DNA from: Changpingibacter yushuensis
Lineage (GTDB): Bacteria > Actinomycetota > Actinomycetes > Actinomycetales > Actinomycetaceae
Assembly (NCBI RefSeq): GCF_014041995.1
Contig: NZ_CP059492.1
Span: 1,178,001-1,242,000, forward strand
Reading direction: 5' to 3'
Length of the DNA stretch: 64,000 nt
This document shows, one piece after another, positions 44,851 through 53,312 of the stretch. Below the pieces are notes generated by a model. The model did not search any database, was not told the origin of the DNA, and worked only from the letters and a program-made list of their open reading frames with translations. Each line of letters opens with the position of its first letter. The stretch's first letter is position 1. Position numbers and translations under genes: made by a program.

Positions 44851-45564
44851 TCAGCTTAATGCTGCGGCTGCGGCGATGTGCAGCGCCTTCTCAAACTTTG
44901 TCTCGCGCTCCTGAGCGGTCATGTTCTGCGTTTCGTCAAAAATGTGATCGGAGACCGTTAGGACGGCTAGGGCTTCTTTGCCAAGGTCCGCAGCGATCCC
45001 ATAGAGACCTGCCGCCTCCATCTCAACGCCCAGCGTTCCGAGGGAAGCCAGCCGCTCCGATTCCTCCACGGGCACGCCGTAGAAACGGTCACGAGAGATA
45101 ACTGGGCCAACCTTCACTGCTGGATCGTCTCCGGCGGCTTCCATTGCTGCCTTGAGAAGCGGCCACGAAGCCGTGGCAGAAAAGTTGATTCCGGGGCACA
45201 GTTGCGTATTGAGTACGCCATCGGTGTGCGCGCCGATTGCGACCACGACGTCGCCCGCCTTGACGGAACTCGAAAGCCCGCCGCACGTACCAACTCGGAT
45301 GATGCGTTCTACGCCGAAGAAGCTGTACAGCTCTGTGGCGTAGATCGCGAGGGAGGGCTGGCCCATTCCTGAGGCCATGATGGAGAGAGGTTTGCCTTGG
45401 TATGTGCCGGTGTAACCGCCGATGCCGCGTACGTCTGTGACCTGCTTGGCATCGGGCATCAGAAGTGCAGCCATGCGTTGCGCACGCTTGGGATCTCCTG
45501 GCATGAGCACTGCGGGTGCGAAGTCTCCGGGTTCGGCAGCGATGTGGGGTGTAGCCACTGTCAT
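44851..45564 (-). CDS. deoD: Purine nucleoside phosphorylase, DeoD type
   Basis: 237 residues from the ATG with AGGAG 5 bp upstream; longer frames add an unrelated leader. Family marks: PGDPKRAQRMA (about 20), GYTGTYQGKPLSIMASGMGQPSLAIYATEL (about 45-75), RVGTCGGLSSSVKAGDVVVAIGAH, and VEMEAAGLYGIA followed by VLTVSDHIFDE with the active-site Asp. This is the hexameric bacterial PNP that splits inosine, guanosine or adenosine with phosphate. It is a single gene with its own terminator. Confidence 0.96.
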   Translation of the reverse strand: MTVATPHIAAEPGDFAPAVLMPGDPKRAQRMAALLMPDAKQVTDVRGIGGYTGTYQGKPLSIMASGMGQPSLAIYATELYSFFGVERIIRVGTCGGLSSSVKAGDVVVAIGAHTDGVLNTQLCPGINFSATASWPLLKAAMEAAGDDPAVKVGPVISRDRFYGVPVEESERLASLGTLGVEMEAAGLYGIAADLGKEALAVLTVSDHIFDETQNMTAQERETKFEKALHIAAAAALS

Positions 45565-45822
45565 GTCTCCTGTTCTGACCGCTTCAGCGGGCATTGTGTG
45601 GTCCGGTCCAAGCATTCTAGTTGCCGAGCGTTGGGTCCGCAGGGTCCTAGCCTCACTGCTGGTTGTAAGCTGCCCGCTGAACACGCTTACTACTGCCGGT
45701 GAGCTGAAGCCGGTAAAGTGCACTGCGTATGTTCGCACAGCGAGTATGGTCGGCAGACTCAAAGAGAGCGCCAAGTGAACTCGCGGCAGCTCGCCCTACG
45801 TCAAGCAATCGGAAAGAGAACT

Positions 45823-46608
45823 ATGAGTGGATTTGAACTCGTGGCGTTTGATCTAGATGACACTTTGGCACCCTCTAAATCTCCATTGCCGGATCGAATG
45901 GCGAAGGCGCTGGAGGCGTTGCTGGATGTCGCGCAAGTGTGCGTGATATCCGGAGGTCAGTTTGGGCAGTTTGAGTCACAGTTGCTTGAGAATCTCCACG
46001 CAACAGACCAACAGCTTTCCCGCTTACACCTCATGCCCACGTGTGGTACGCGCTACATGGTGTACACCAACGGAGCTTGGCAGGACGTCTATGCTCGCAA
46101 CCTCACCCAAGATGAGCGTGATCGTGCGCTCGCGGCTGTGGAAGATGAAGCACGGCGCCGCAACCTCTGGGAAGAGCAAACGTGGGGTCCAATCCTGGAA
46201 GATCGTGGCTCCCAAATCACCTTCTCAGCGCTGGGCCAACAGGCTCCGCTTGAAGCAAAGAAAGCATGGGATCCGAGCGGGTCAAAGAAGAAAGAGCTGC
46301 GCGCCGCCGTCGCCAAACGTATCCCCGATTTGGAAGTGAGATCCGGAGGATCAACATCCGTCGACATCACCCGGCGGGGAATCGATAAAGCATACGGCAT
46401 TGAGGAACTCTCCAAGCAGACTGGAATCGCGATCAAGGACATGCTGTTTGTTGGTGATCGCCTCGATGAAGATGGCAACGATTACCCAGTGCTTCGGCTC
46501 GGGATTGCTGCCCACCCAGTCACTGATTGGGAAGACACCGCGGCCTTCATTGAAGGCTACTGTGGGCAGCCAAGCCGTGAGGTACTAACTGTGGGGCAGG
46601 CGTCATGA
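45823..46608 (+). CDS. HAD-IIB family hydrolase (phosphomannomutase-like)
   Basis: 261 residues from the ATG giving MSGFELVAFDLDDTLAPSKSPLPD; GAAAGAG lies 5 bp upstream, and an upstream GTG would add 16 residues. HAD motif I is DLDDTLAPSK (catalytic Asp pair, about 9-13), motif II is CVISGGQFGQF, motif IV is VGDRLDEDGND (about 210). The IIB cap and TSVDITRRGIDKAYGIEEL resemble eukaryote-type phosphomannomutases and sugar phosphatases. It may dephosphorylate a sugar phosphate; a mutase role needs the second catalytic Asp, which is present. Its stop overlaps the VKOR start (ATGA). Confidence 0.9.
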   Translation: MSGFELVAFDLDDTLAPSKSPLPDRMAKALEALLDVAQVCVISGGQFGQFESQLLENLHATDQQLSRLHLMPTCGTRYMVYTNGAWQDVYARNLTQDERDRALAAVEDEARRRNLWEEQTWGPILEDRGSQITFSALGQQAPLEAKKAWDPSGSKKKELRAAVAKRIPDLEVRSGGSTSVDITRRGIDKAYGIEELSKQTGIAIKDMLFVGDRLDEDGNDYPVLRLGIAAHPVTDWEDTAAFIEGYCGQPSREVLTVGQAS

Positions 46609-47297
46609 ACGGATCCAACGGAACGGTTGAGGAACTTTCGGATGACGAACTTGACCTTTTTCTGGCCAAAGTAGAAGCCAAGCGGAACGCTGAACCATCC
46701 CAGGCTCAGAAAGATGGTGGAGCTCCTCTGGAGCAAGCGATCGTCATGATGGTCGCGGGCGTGCTGGGGATGTTCGCATCCCTGGAGCTTCTTCTTGCGG
46801 AGAAGGAGTTGCTCCAGAATCCGACTGCAAACCTCTCATGCGATATCAACCCGCTCATTGGCTGCGGCAAGTTCCTGACTTCCGAGTTCAATACGCTGTT
46901 TTTCGGGATCTCCAATTCGATCTTTGGGCTCGCCTTCTTTGGCGGAATCACCGCATTGGGGATGGTCCTTGCCACAAAGGGTCGCTTCGGGGTGTGGCTG
47001 TGGCGAGCACTTGATGTCGCAGTGGTTCTGGCAGCCGCATGGTTGGTCTGGTTCCAGCACACGGCATTCTTCGTTGAGCGCGCTCTTTGCCCGTATTGCT
47101 TGGTCACATGGTTTGTCACGATCCCGCTGATCGTGCAGGTCCTCGCGCGTTCTGCGCAGGCCGGGCACTTCCCTGTGCCTGATGCGGCACGCCGTTTCTT
47201 GGTTCACGGCCGGTGGTGGATCGTGGCCGCGGTCTACGCCGTGGTGGTGGTCATGGCAGTGGTGATCTTCTGGGATACGTGGAAGATTGTTCTCTGA
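46605..47297 (+). CDS. Vitamin K epoxide reductase (VKOR) family protein
   Basis: 230 residues. The family marks are the loop cysteines in CDINPLIGCGKFL (about residues 79 and 87) and the active-site CPYC (about 162-165), with a conserved Trp-Phe in VWFQHTAFF. Five membrane helices are visible. In actinobacteria VKOR replaces DsbB and reoxidises a DsbA-like thioredoxin, passing electrons to menaquinone. The start overlaps the HAD gene stop (ATGA). The N-terminal 40 residues are acidic and cytoplasmic. No DsbA gene is nearby. Confidence 0.95.
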   Translation: MNGSNGTVEELSDDELDLFLAKVEAKRNAEPSQAQKDGGAPLEQAIVMMVAGVLGMFASLELLLAEKELLQNPTANLSCDINPLIGCGKFLTSEFNTLFFGISNSIFGLAFFGGITALGMVLATKGRFGVWLWRALDVAVVLAAAWLVWFQHTAFFVERALCPYCLVTWFVTIPLIVQVLARSAQAGHFPVPDAARRFLVHGRWWIVAAVYAVVVVMAVVIFWDTWKIVL

Positions 47298-47358
47298 CAA
47301 TGTGTAAGGCGTGGGTACTTTGCCTAGCAACGCCTGAGCATTAGCAACGGTACAACCT

Positions 47359-47422
47359 AGCAACGTCCATACCTTGACAATGCCTAAACCCAAGCAACGT
47401 CCATACCTTGACAATGCCTAAA
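47359..47422. repeat. 30-bp direct repeat, two copies
   Basis: A 30-bp sequence beginning AGCAACGTCCATACCTTGAC occurs at 47359-47388 and 47393-47422, identical, separated by 4 bp. Two shorter AGCAACG copies lie just upstream (47324 and 47343). It sits between the VKOR stop and the terminator. The repeats contain TTGACA-like sequence, which could act as a promoter or simply be slippage. Confidence 0.85.
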
Positions 47423-47426
47423 TGCG

Positions 47427-47462
47427 GAAAGTGCGCGGACCAGATACGATCCGCGCACTTTC
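47427..47462. terminator. Bidirectional terminator between VKOR and HIT genes
   Basis: GAAAGTGCGCGGA (47427-47439) pairs with TCCGCGCACTTTC (47450-47462) around a 10-base loop. It lies between convergent genes. Confidence 0.85.
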
Positions 47463-47492
47463 TGCACGTATGGCGATTGCGGGGCCTTAGCC

Positions 47493-47933
47493 TCACGCAA
47501 GCTTGTACATATCCTCTGGAACACTTTCGCCAAAACCCAGTTCGCGAAGTGCTACGCGGACCTTTTCAGTATCCTCATCCATTCGCTCGGCTGGCACATC
47601 GTGCATCGCGTTCGCGAACACGATATCTGCCTCACTGCGTGCGGGAATCACGTGGATGTGTACGTGTGGTACCTCCATCCCAGCAATCATGGTCATGGCC
47701 CGTGAGATGTCAAATGCGCGTTCTTGGGCACGGCCAACACGTTGAGCTACCACACTTATATGAGCAAAGGTCTGTTCACTGAGCTCTGTGAAGCGCGATA
47801 CCTCGGCTCGTGGAACCACGAGCATGTGCCCGTAATTGATTGGTTCGATCGTGGCGAAGACGACGCACGTTTCATCCGCATAGACGAACCGGCCGGGGAT
47901 ATTTCCAGCGATGATCTCAGTAAAGACGCTCAT
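47493..47933 (-). CDS. HIT-family hydrolase
   Basis: 146 residues. The histidine triad is HVHIHVIP (about 91-98), and the N-terminal IIAGNIPGRFVYADETCVVFATIEPINYGHMLVVPR is typical of Hint/HinT-like proteins. It should bind and hydrolyse nucleotide conjugates such as AMP-lysine. The C-terminal extension (about 105-146) is acidic. It is monocistronic, transcribed away from leuS. Confidence 0.94.
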   Translation of the reverse strand: MSVFTEIIAGNIPGRFVYADETCVVFATIEPINYGHMLVVPRAEVSRFTELSEQTFAHISVVAQRVGRAQERAFDISRAMTMIAGMEVPHVHIHVIPARSEADIVFANAMHDVPAERMDEDTEKVRVALRELGFGESVPEDMYKLA

Positions 47934-48099
47934 AAAGCCAGTCTAGAGCGTGAGAGCAGCGTTGTGGGGGAGCGCGGTGGCACTTCTGCGGTGGGCTGGC
48001 TTGCTACGTCTCACAGCGGGCAATTCCAAGGCTTCGGCCCCCCTGAGATAGTCTTATCTATGGATTATGAGCACATCACGTGCGTGTCAAAGGAGAGCA

Positions 48100-51033
48100 A
48101 TGAGTACGCAGGCGTCCGGCGTCGAAGCTACCCCGTTCCGCTACACAGCCAATCTGGCCAGTCAGATTGAGGCACAGTGGCAAGAACGGTGGGATTCTGA
48201 GGGTACCTTCAACGCGAGCAACCCAGTTGGGGATCTCGCGGGTGAAGTGCCAGCCGAAAAGTTCTACATTCTCGATATGTTCCCTTACCCTTCCGGCAAG
48301 GGCCTCCATGTTGGCCACCCGCTTGGCTACATCGCGACTGACACTGTGGCGCGCTACCAGCGCATGAAGGGCAAGAACGTCCTCTACACCATGGGCTATG
48401 ACGCTTTTGGTTTGCCTGCTGAACAGTATGCCGTTCAGACAGGGCAGCATCCGCGGATCACCACGGAGCAGAATATTGAGAACATGCGGCGCCAACTCCA
48501 CCGTATTGGCCTTTCACATGATGTGCGCCGCTCGTTCGCGACGACGGACGTTGAATATGTCAAGTGGACTCAATGGATTTTCCTCCAGGTGTTCAATTCT
48601 TGGTTTGACCCGAACGCGCCGCGCCGCGACGGCCGTGGCATCGGGGCCGCTCGTCCTGTCACTGAGCTTCGCGAGAAGCTGGCTTCAGGAGAAGTAGCTG
48701 TTCCGGATGGTCGTTCGTGGCTGGAGCTGACCCCACGCGAACAGAACGAGGTTGTTGACGGATTCCGCCTCGCCTATGTATCCGAGGCGCCCGTGAACTG
48801 GTGCCCAGGATTGGGCACTGTGCTTGCCAACGAAGAAGTGACGGCTGACGGCCGTTCCGAGCGTGGCAATTACCCTGTGTTCAAACGGAATCTGCGTCAG
48901 TGGATGATGCGGATCACGGCCTTTGCAGACCGCCTTGTCGATGATCTGGACACCATCGATTGGCCAGAGAAGGTCCGCTCCATGCAGCGCAACTGGATCG
49001 GCCGGTCTGAAGGTGCTTCGGTTACATTCACCGTTCCAGCAGCGGGCGGAGCAGCGCTTGAGGTTTACACAACGCGCCCCGATACCTTGTTCGGTGCGAC
49101 TTTCATGGTCGTGGCACCAGAGCATGAGATCTTGGGCGGCACCATGCCCGGTGCGTCTGATGATGCCTCAGAACTCACTGTTCCAGCCGTATGGCCGGAA
49201 GGTACGAAGGAAGCTTGGACGGGTGGGTTTGCCACTCCAGCCGATGCAGTCGCTGCCTATCGGGCCGATGCAGCGCACAAATCTGAAGTTGAACGCGCAG
49301 ATGAGGGCCGCACAAAGACAGGCGTATTCTCTGGATTGTTTGGCGTGAACCCCGTTAACGGCAAGCAGATCCCCGTGTTCGTCGCTGACTACGTGCTCAT
49401 GGGTTACGGAACCGGTGCGATCATGGCCGTTCCTGCGCACGATGATCGTGACTGGGCATTTGCGAACAAGTACGAACTGGATATTGTGCGGACCATCGGA
49501 CCTGCCGAAGATCCATACGGTCCGGACCTGACGGTGAGTGCGTACACCGCGGGCGGCGTCGCCGTCGACTCCGCACATGACGCGCTTGATCTCAACGGCC
49601 TCGAGAAGGATGAGGCCAAGGCCGCCATGACCGCGTGGCTGGAGCAGACCGGAAAGGGTCACGCCACCGTGACTCACCGCCTGCGCGATTGGCTGTTCTC
49701 CCGCCAACGGTATTGGGGTGAACCATTCCCTGTGGTCTGGGACGCCGACGGCAATGTGCACGCACTTCCGGAGTCCGCACTACCCATCGAACTGCCGGAG
49801 ATCAGCGATTACTCCCCGAAGTCATACGATCCGGAAGATGCGGATTCTTCGCCTGAACCACCGCTGGGCCGCGCCTCGGACTGGGTGGAAGTCGAACTTG
49901 ATCTGGGTGATGGCCTGAAGAAGTATCACCGCGATACGAACACCATGCCACAGTGGGCGGGTTCGTGCTGGTATGAGCTTCGCTATGCGGATCCAACCAA
50001 CCCGGATACGTTCTGCGCGCCTGAGAATGAGTCTTACTGGATGGGCCCGCGCCCGGAGAACGGCAACATTTCTGGTGGCACTGACTTGTATGTTGGTGGC
50101 GTCGAGCATGCGGTTCTGCACTTGCTCTATGCGCGTTTTTGGCACAAGGTCCTCTTTGATCTGGGCTATGTCAGTTCCTTCGAGCCCTTCCACAAGCTGT
50201 TCAACCAGGGCTACGTTCAGGCCTACGCGTATACCGATTCGCGCGGCCAGTACGTGCCTGCTGATGAAGTCGAAGAGTCCGGTATTGGCGACGACGGCGA
50301 ACCTGCTTACGTATGGAACGGCCAGACAGTTCACCGCGAGTACGGCAAGATGGGCAAGTCGCTCAAGAACATCGTGACACCTGACACCATGTGCGAGGAG
50401 TACGGAGCTGATACGTTCCGGGTCTACGAAATGTCAATGGGCCCGCTCGATGTGTCACGCCCGTGGGAGACCCGCGCTGTAGTTGGTTCGCAGCGTTTCC
50501 TCCAGCGTTTGTGGCGAAACGTTGTTGATGAGACAACCGGCGCGGTCACTGTTGTGGAGAGCGAACCTGATGCGGAAACCGCGAAGCTTCTAGCGCGTAC
50601 CATCGCTGACGTCACTGCGGAATACGATGGGATGCGGATTAACACGGCCGTGGCGAAGATGATCATCCTCAACAACCATCTGACCAGCCTGAATGCTGTA
50701 CCGCGCAAGGCTGCGGAAAGCTTGATTCTCATGGTTGCCCCGGTTGCGCCACATGTGGCCGAGGAGCTGTGGAACAAGCTTGGCCATGGCCAATCATTGG
50801 CACGTGAACCGTTCCCAGTTGTGGAGGACGAATCACTGTTGGTGGATTCCACGGTCAAGTGCGTGGTTCAGGTCAAGGGCAAGCTGCGCGATCTTTTGGA
50901 AGTTGCAGCTGACATTAGTAGTGAGGACCTGACGGCTCTTGCACTGGCTTCGCAGAAGGTGCAGAAGTACTTGGATGGTGAGCCACGTAAGGTCATCGTC
51001 CGTGCTCCAAACCTCGTGAATATCGTTCCGTAA
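48100..51033 (+). CDS. leuS: Leucyl-tRNA synthetase
   Basis: 977 residues from the ATG with AAAGGAGAG 6 bp upstream; an earlier in-frame codon has no such site. Class I signatures are HVGHPLGY (HIGH motif, about 76) and KMGKSLKN (KMSKS motif with Gly, as in other actinobacterial LeuRS, about 750). The editing domain includes [15 protein letters not shown]-like [15 protein letters not shown] (about 328). The protein is about 110 residues longer than E. coli LeuRS because of an insertion after the HIGH region ([31 protein letters not shown]). It charges tRNA-Leu in the cytoplasm. Confidence 0.98.
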   Translation: MSTQASGVEATPFRYTANLASQIEAQWQERWDSEGTFNASNPVGDLAGEVPAEKFYILDMFPYPSGKGLHVGHPLGYIATDTVARYQRMKGKNVLYTMGYDAFGLPAEQYAVQTGQHPRITTEQNIENMRRQLHRIGLSHDVRRSFATTDVEYVKWTQWIFLQVFNSWFDPNAPRRDGRGIGAARPVTELREKLASGEVAVPDGRSWLELTPREQNEVVDGFRLAYVSEAPVNWCPGLGTVLANEEVTADGRSERGNYPVFKRNLRQWMMRITAFADRLVDDLDTIDWPEKVRSMQRNWIGRSEGASVTFTVPAAGGAALEVYTTRPDTLFGATFMVVAPEHEILGGTMPGASDDASELTVPAVWPEGTKEAWTGGFATPADAVAAYRADAAHKSEVERADEGRTKTGVFSGLFGVNPVNGKQIPVFVADYVLMGYGTGAIMAVPAHDDRDWAFANKYELDIVRTIGPAEDPYGPDLTVSAYTAGGVAVDSAHDALDLNGLEKDEAKAAMTAWLEQTGKGHATVTHRLRDWLFSRQRYWGEPFPVVWDADGNVHALPESALPIELPEISDYSPKSYDPEDADSSPEPPLGRASDWVEVELDLGDGLKKYHRDTNTMPQWAGSCWYELRYADPTNPDTFCAPENESYWMGPRPENGNISGGTDLYVGGVEHAVLHLLYARFWHKVLFDLGYVSSFEPFHKLFNQGYVQAYAYTDSRGQYVPADEVEESGIGDDGEPAYVWNGQTVHREYGKMGKSLKNIVTPDTMCEEYGADTFRVYEMSMGPLDVSRPWETRAVVGSQRFLQRLWRNVVDETTGAVTVVESEPDAETAKLLARTIADVTAEYDGMRINTAVAKMIILNNHLTSLNAVPRKAAESLILMVAPVAPHVAEELWNKLGHGQSLAREPFPVVEDESLLVDSTVKCVVQVKGKLRDLLEVAADISSEDLTALALASQKVQKYLDGEPRKVIVRAPNLVNIVP

Positions 51034-51200
51034 AGTGTTTGATCGCTGAGAATCGGTGGATAGGTGCGCCTTCTGGGTGTACTTTCTAGTGAAACAGCCA
51101 ATGCCATTGTGTGGTTTGGATCCACCGTTGGCTGCCTCACGCCACACAACTACGCAGCTGAATGCAACCGGGTGTATGCAGCTCACAAGAAAGGCATGTC

Positions 51201-52178
51201 ATGGTCGCTTTTGCCACCTCCATCGAGGAAGAGGACTTCTTCGGACATCGCGCATGGAGACTCGTTTCTCCGGATGGTCCAAGTGCTCTGGTTGCAGAAC
51301 GTGGTGCCACGTTGCTTTCGTGGCAGCCATCCGAAACTCACGAGGTTATCGATGGGTATATCGACGGCGATGAGCTAGATGCTCACTTCGATGCCCGGTG
51401 CCTCATCATGGCTCCATGGTGTGGGCGGATCGCTTCAGGGAAGTTCAGTTTTGACGGCGCTAGCCATACGGTTTCTTCGCCGGAGATCGCTGGACTTGGT
51501 GGCTTAACTGCAGAGCTTGAGTTTACCCGGGTTCCAGCGGGGGATGCCTTGCGGCTCACCTCCCGTCTAGACGCAAGCGATGCATATCCGTGGGATCTGG
51601 AGATCTCTGTGATCTTCTCCCTTGAGGGCGGCGTAAGCGGGTTTGAACACCTTTCGCTCACGATTGACGCGACAAACGTCAGCGAGTCAAGGGCTCCGGT
51701 TTCGATTGGATGGCATCCATACCTGAAGATGCCTTCGATGGACGGCATATCGAATCTTTCGCTGAGCATTCCCGCTCGGGCAAAGGTCCTGACCGATAAT
51801 CGGTTGATTCCACTGACAGGAGATGCCGCCTTTGCCGGTATCGCCTCGCCTGCCCGGCACGATTACCTTGGCTCGGAGAAGATCGACCAGTCTTTCACCC
51901 AACTCGTACCAAACGAAGACGGCGTCGTCGTGACATCCGTGACCAACCCGGCCCGTGGTACGCAGATTCTCCTCACTCAGGAACCAAGTGAAGCACCTGT
52001 TGTTCACGTCTTCACTGCTGACAATCTGCCTCGTAACTCACGTAAGTCGATTGCCCTGGAACCTTGTTCAGCGATCCCTGACGCGTTCAATCGTGCGGAT
52101 CAGGCTTCTCGGATCCCGCTGGAGTCGGGTGAAACTCGCTCGCTGACGGCAACGCTGAGCTACCGGCCTTCCAAGTAG
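51201..52178 (+). CDS. D-hexose-6-phosphate mutarotase / aldose 1-epimerase-like
   Basis: 325 residues from the ATG giving MVAFATSIEEEDFFGHRAWRLVS, with GAAAGG 8 bp upstream. The beta-sandwich fold shows LVAERGATLLSWQP, CLIMAPWCGRIASGKFSFDGASH (with the conserved Arg), and SIGWHPYLKMP carrying the catalytic His. The C-terminal LEPCSAIPDAFNR segment holds the catalytic Glu. It interconverts sugar anomers, most likely of phosphorylated hexoses or galactose. It is monocistronic, downstream of leuS. Confidence 0.92.
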   Translation: MVAFATSIEEEDFFGHRAWRLVSPDGPSALVAERGATLLSWQPSETHEVIDGYIDGDELDAHFDARCLIMAPWCGRIASGKFSFDGASHTVSSPEIAGLGGLTAELEFTRVPAGDALRLTSRLDASDAYPWDLEISVIFSLEGGVSGFEHLSLTIDATNVSESRAPVSIGWHPYLKMPSMDGISNLSLSIPARAKVLTDNRLIPLTGDAAFAGIASPARHDYLGSEKIDQSFTQLVPNEDGVVVTSVTNPARGTQILLTQEPSEAPVVHVFTADNLPRNSRKSIALEPCSAIPDAFNRADQASRIPLESGETRSLTATLSYRPSK

Positions 52179-52466
52179 GGGCGGCGTCAAGTTAGAGGAT
52201 TTTGGGGGAGGGTCGCGTAAAGGTACCGGTCTTCCAGGTACAGTCCTGTTAGGGTCGCGTTTGGCTACCGTACTCTGGCGGAGTAGGGGCGGTGCTCGTG
52301 ACGTAAGACGGGTCTTCCATATCGTCAGGTGGGAAAGGGACTGCCGGTCTCCCTAGCTGGAAGGTGTGGAGCTCCTTTGCGATCCACAGGATGATTGGCC
52401 GGTTTACCAATTCACATTGCTTAGTCTGCGTGAGCGAAGCATCCGCATTTGAGAAAAACTCGTTGC

Positions 52467-53297
52467 ATGCTTCGCCCTCCGCCGCGTTCGGCCGTTCCTC
52501 CACGCCAGATGTCTCTGACTCCTGAAGAACGCCTCAGCGCGCTCGAATCTGCGGCCGTGGAATCGGATGACTTGAACCCATCTGGCGATGATAGTCGCAG
52601 GGGGTTCGCAAGCTTGGCACTGGCCTCAGGTACTGGCGAGGATGTGGCAGCCCTAACCCCGCTGGGCCCGCGCACCCGGTGGTTCCTGAATGGACGGGCG
52701 CTGAAGACCGTCGGGATGGCCATGATGGTTGCGCTGGCAGCAACGTGGATGTGGCTCGCCACGCAGACTTCAAGCACAGTTGCTCTCAGCGATGAAGGTA
52801 GCCTCCCAGAACCTTCCACAGCAACAAGCACGGTGGTGGCAACCGAATCGGCTTCAGCGGCCGCCACGATAGTTGCATACATATCAGGCGCGGTGGAGTC
52901 TCCTGGGGTCTACTCGGGACCAACTGACTCCCGTGTGAACGATTTCGTTGAGCTGGCTGGTGGCTTGACTCCCAGCGCGGATCCCAACGCAATCAACCTT
53001 GCTGCCCCGGTAGCCGATGGTGCACACATTCATGTTCCTGAGGTAGGCGAAGCCGTCTCTTCGCAGGCTGGTTCTGGTGATGCGGAAGGCGGCTCGGGCG
53101 GCTCGGAGCTCGTCAATATCAACTCAGCTGATGCCGCCACCCTGCAAACTCTTCCCGGCATCGGTCCGTCACTCTCAACCGCCATCATCGAATGGAGGCA
53201 GACGAATGGTCCATTCGGGTCTGTGGAGGATCTCCTTGCCGTCTCGGGAATTGGCGAAGCCACACTGGCCAAGTTCCGTGATCTCGTGACTGTCTGA
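52467..53297 (+). CDS. comEA: Competence protein ComEA
   Basis: About 276 residues; the start is uncertain among TTG 52449, ATG 52467 and ATG 52509, none with a strong ribosome binding site. A membrane helix lies at about 80-95 (ALKTVGMAMMVALAATWMWLA). The extracellular part has an SLBB domain (IVAYISGAVESPGVYSGPT...) and a C-terminal helix-hairpin-helix pair (LVNINSADAATLQTLPGIGPSLSTAIIEWR, SGIGEATLAKFRDLV) that binds DNA. It captures transforming DNA at the surface for ComEC. comEC starts 15 bp later. Confidence 0.93.
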   Translation: MLRPPPRSAVPPRQMSLTPEERLSALESAAVESDDLNPSGDDSRRGFASLALASGTGEDVAALTPLGPRTRWFLNGRALKTVGMAMMVALAATWMWLATQTSSTVALSDEGSLPEPSTATSTVVATESASAAATIVAYISGAVESPGVYSGPTDSRVNDFVELAGGLTPSADPNAINLAAPVADGAHIHVPEVGEAVSSQAGSGDAEGGSGGSELVNINSADAATLQTLPGIGPSLSTAIIEWRQTNGPFGSVEDLLAVSGIGEATLAKFRDLVTV

Positions 53298-53312
53298 CGC
53301 GAAGAGCTCGCA

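Noticed and set aside
52179-52448. Intergenic stretch with two GGGTCGCGT...TACCG segments about 40 bp apart
   Set aside because: Similarity is short and imperfect; no coding or RNA feature could be supported.
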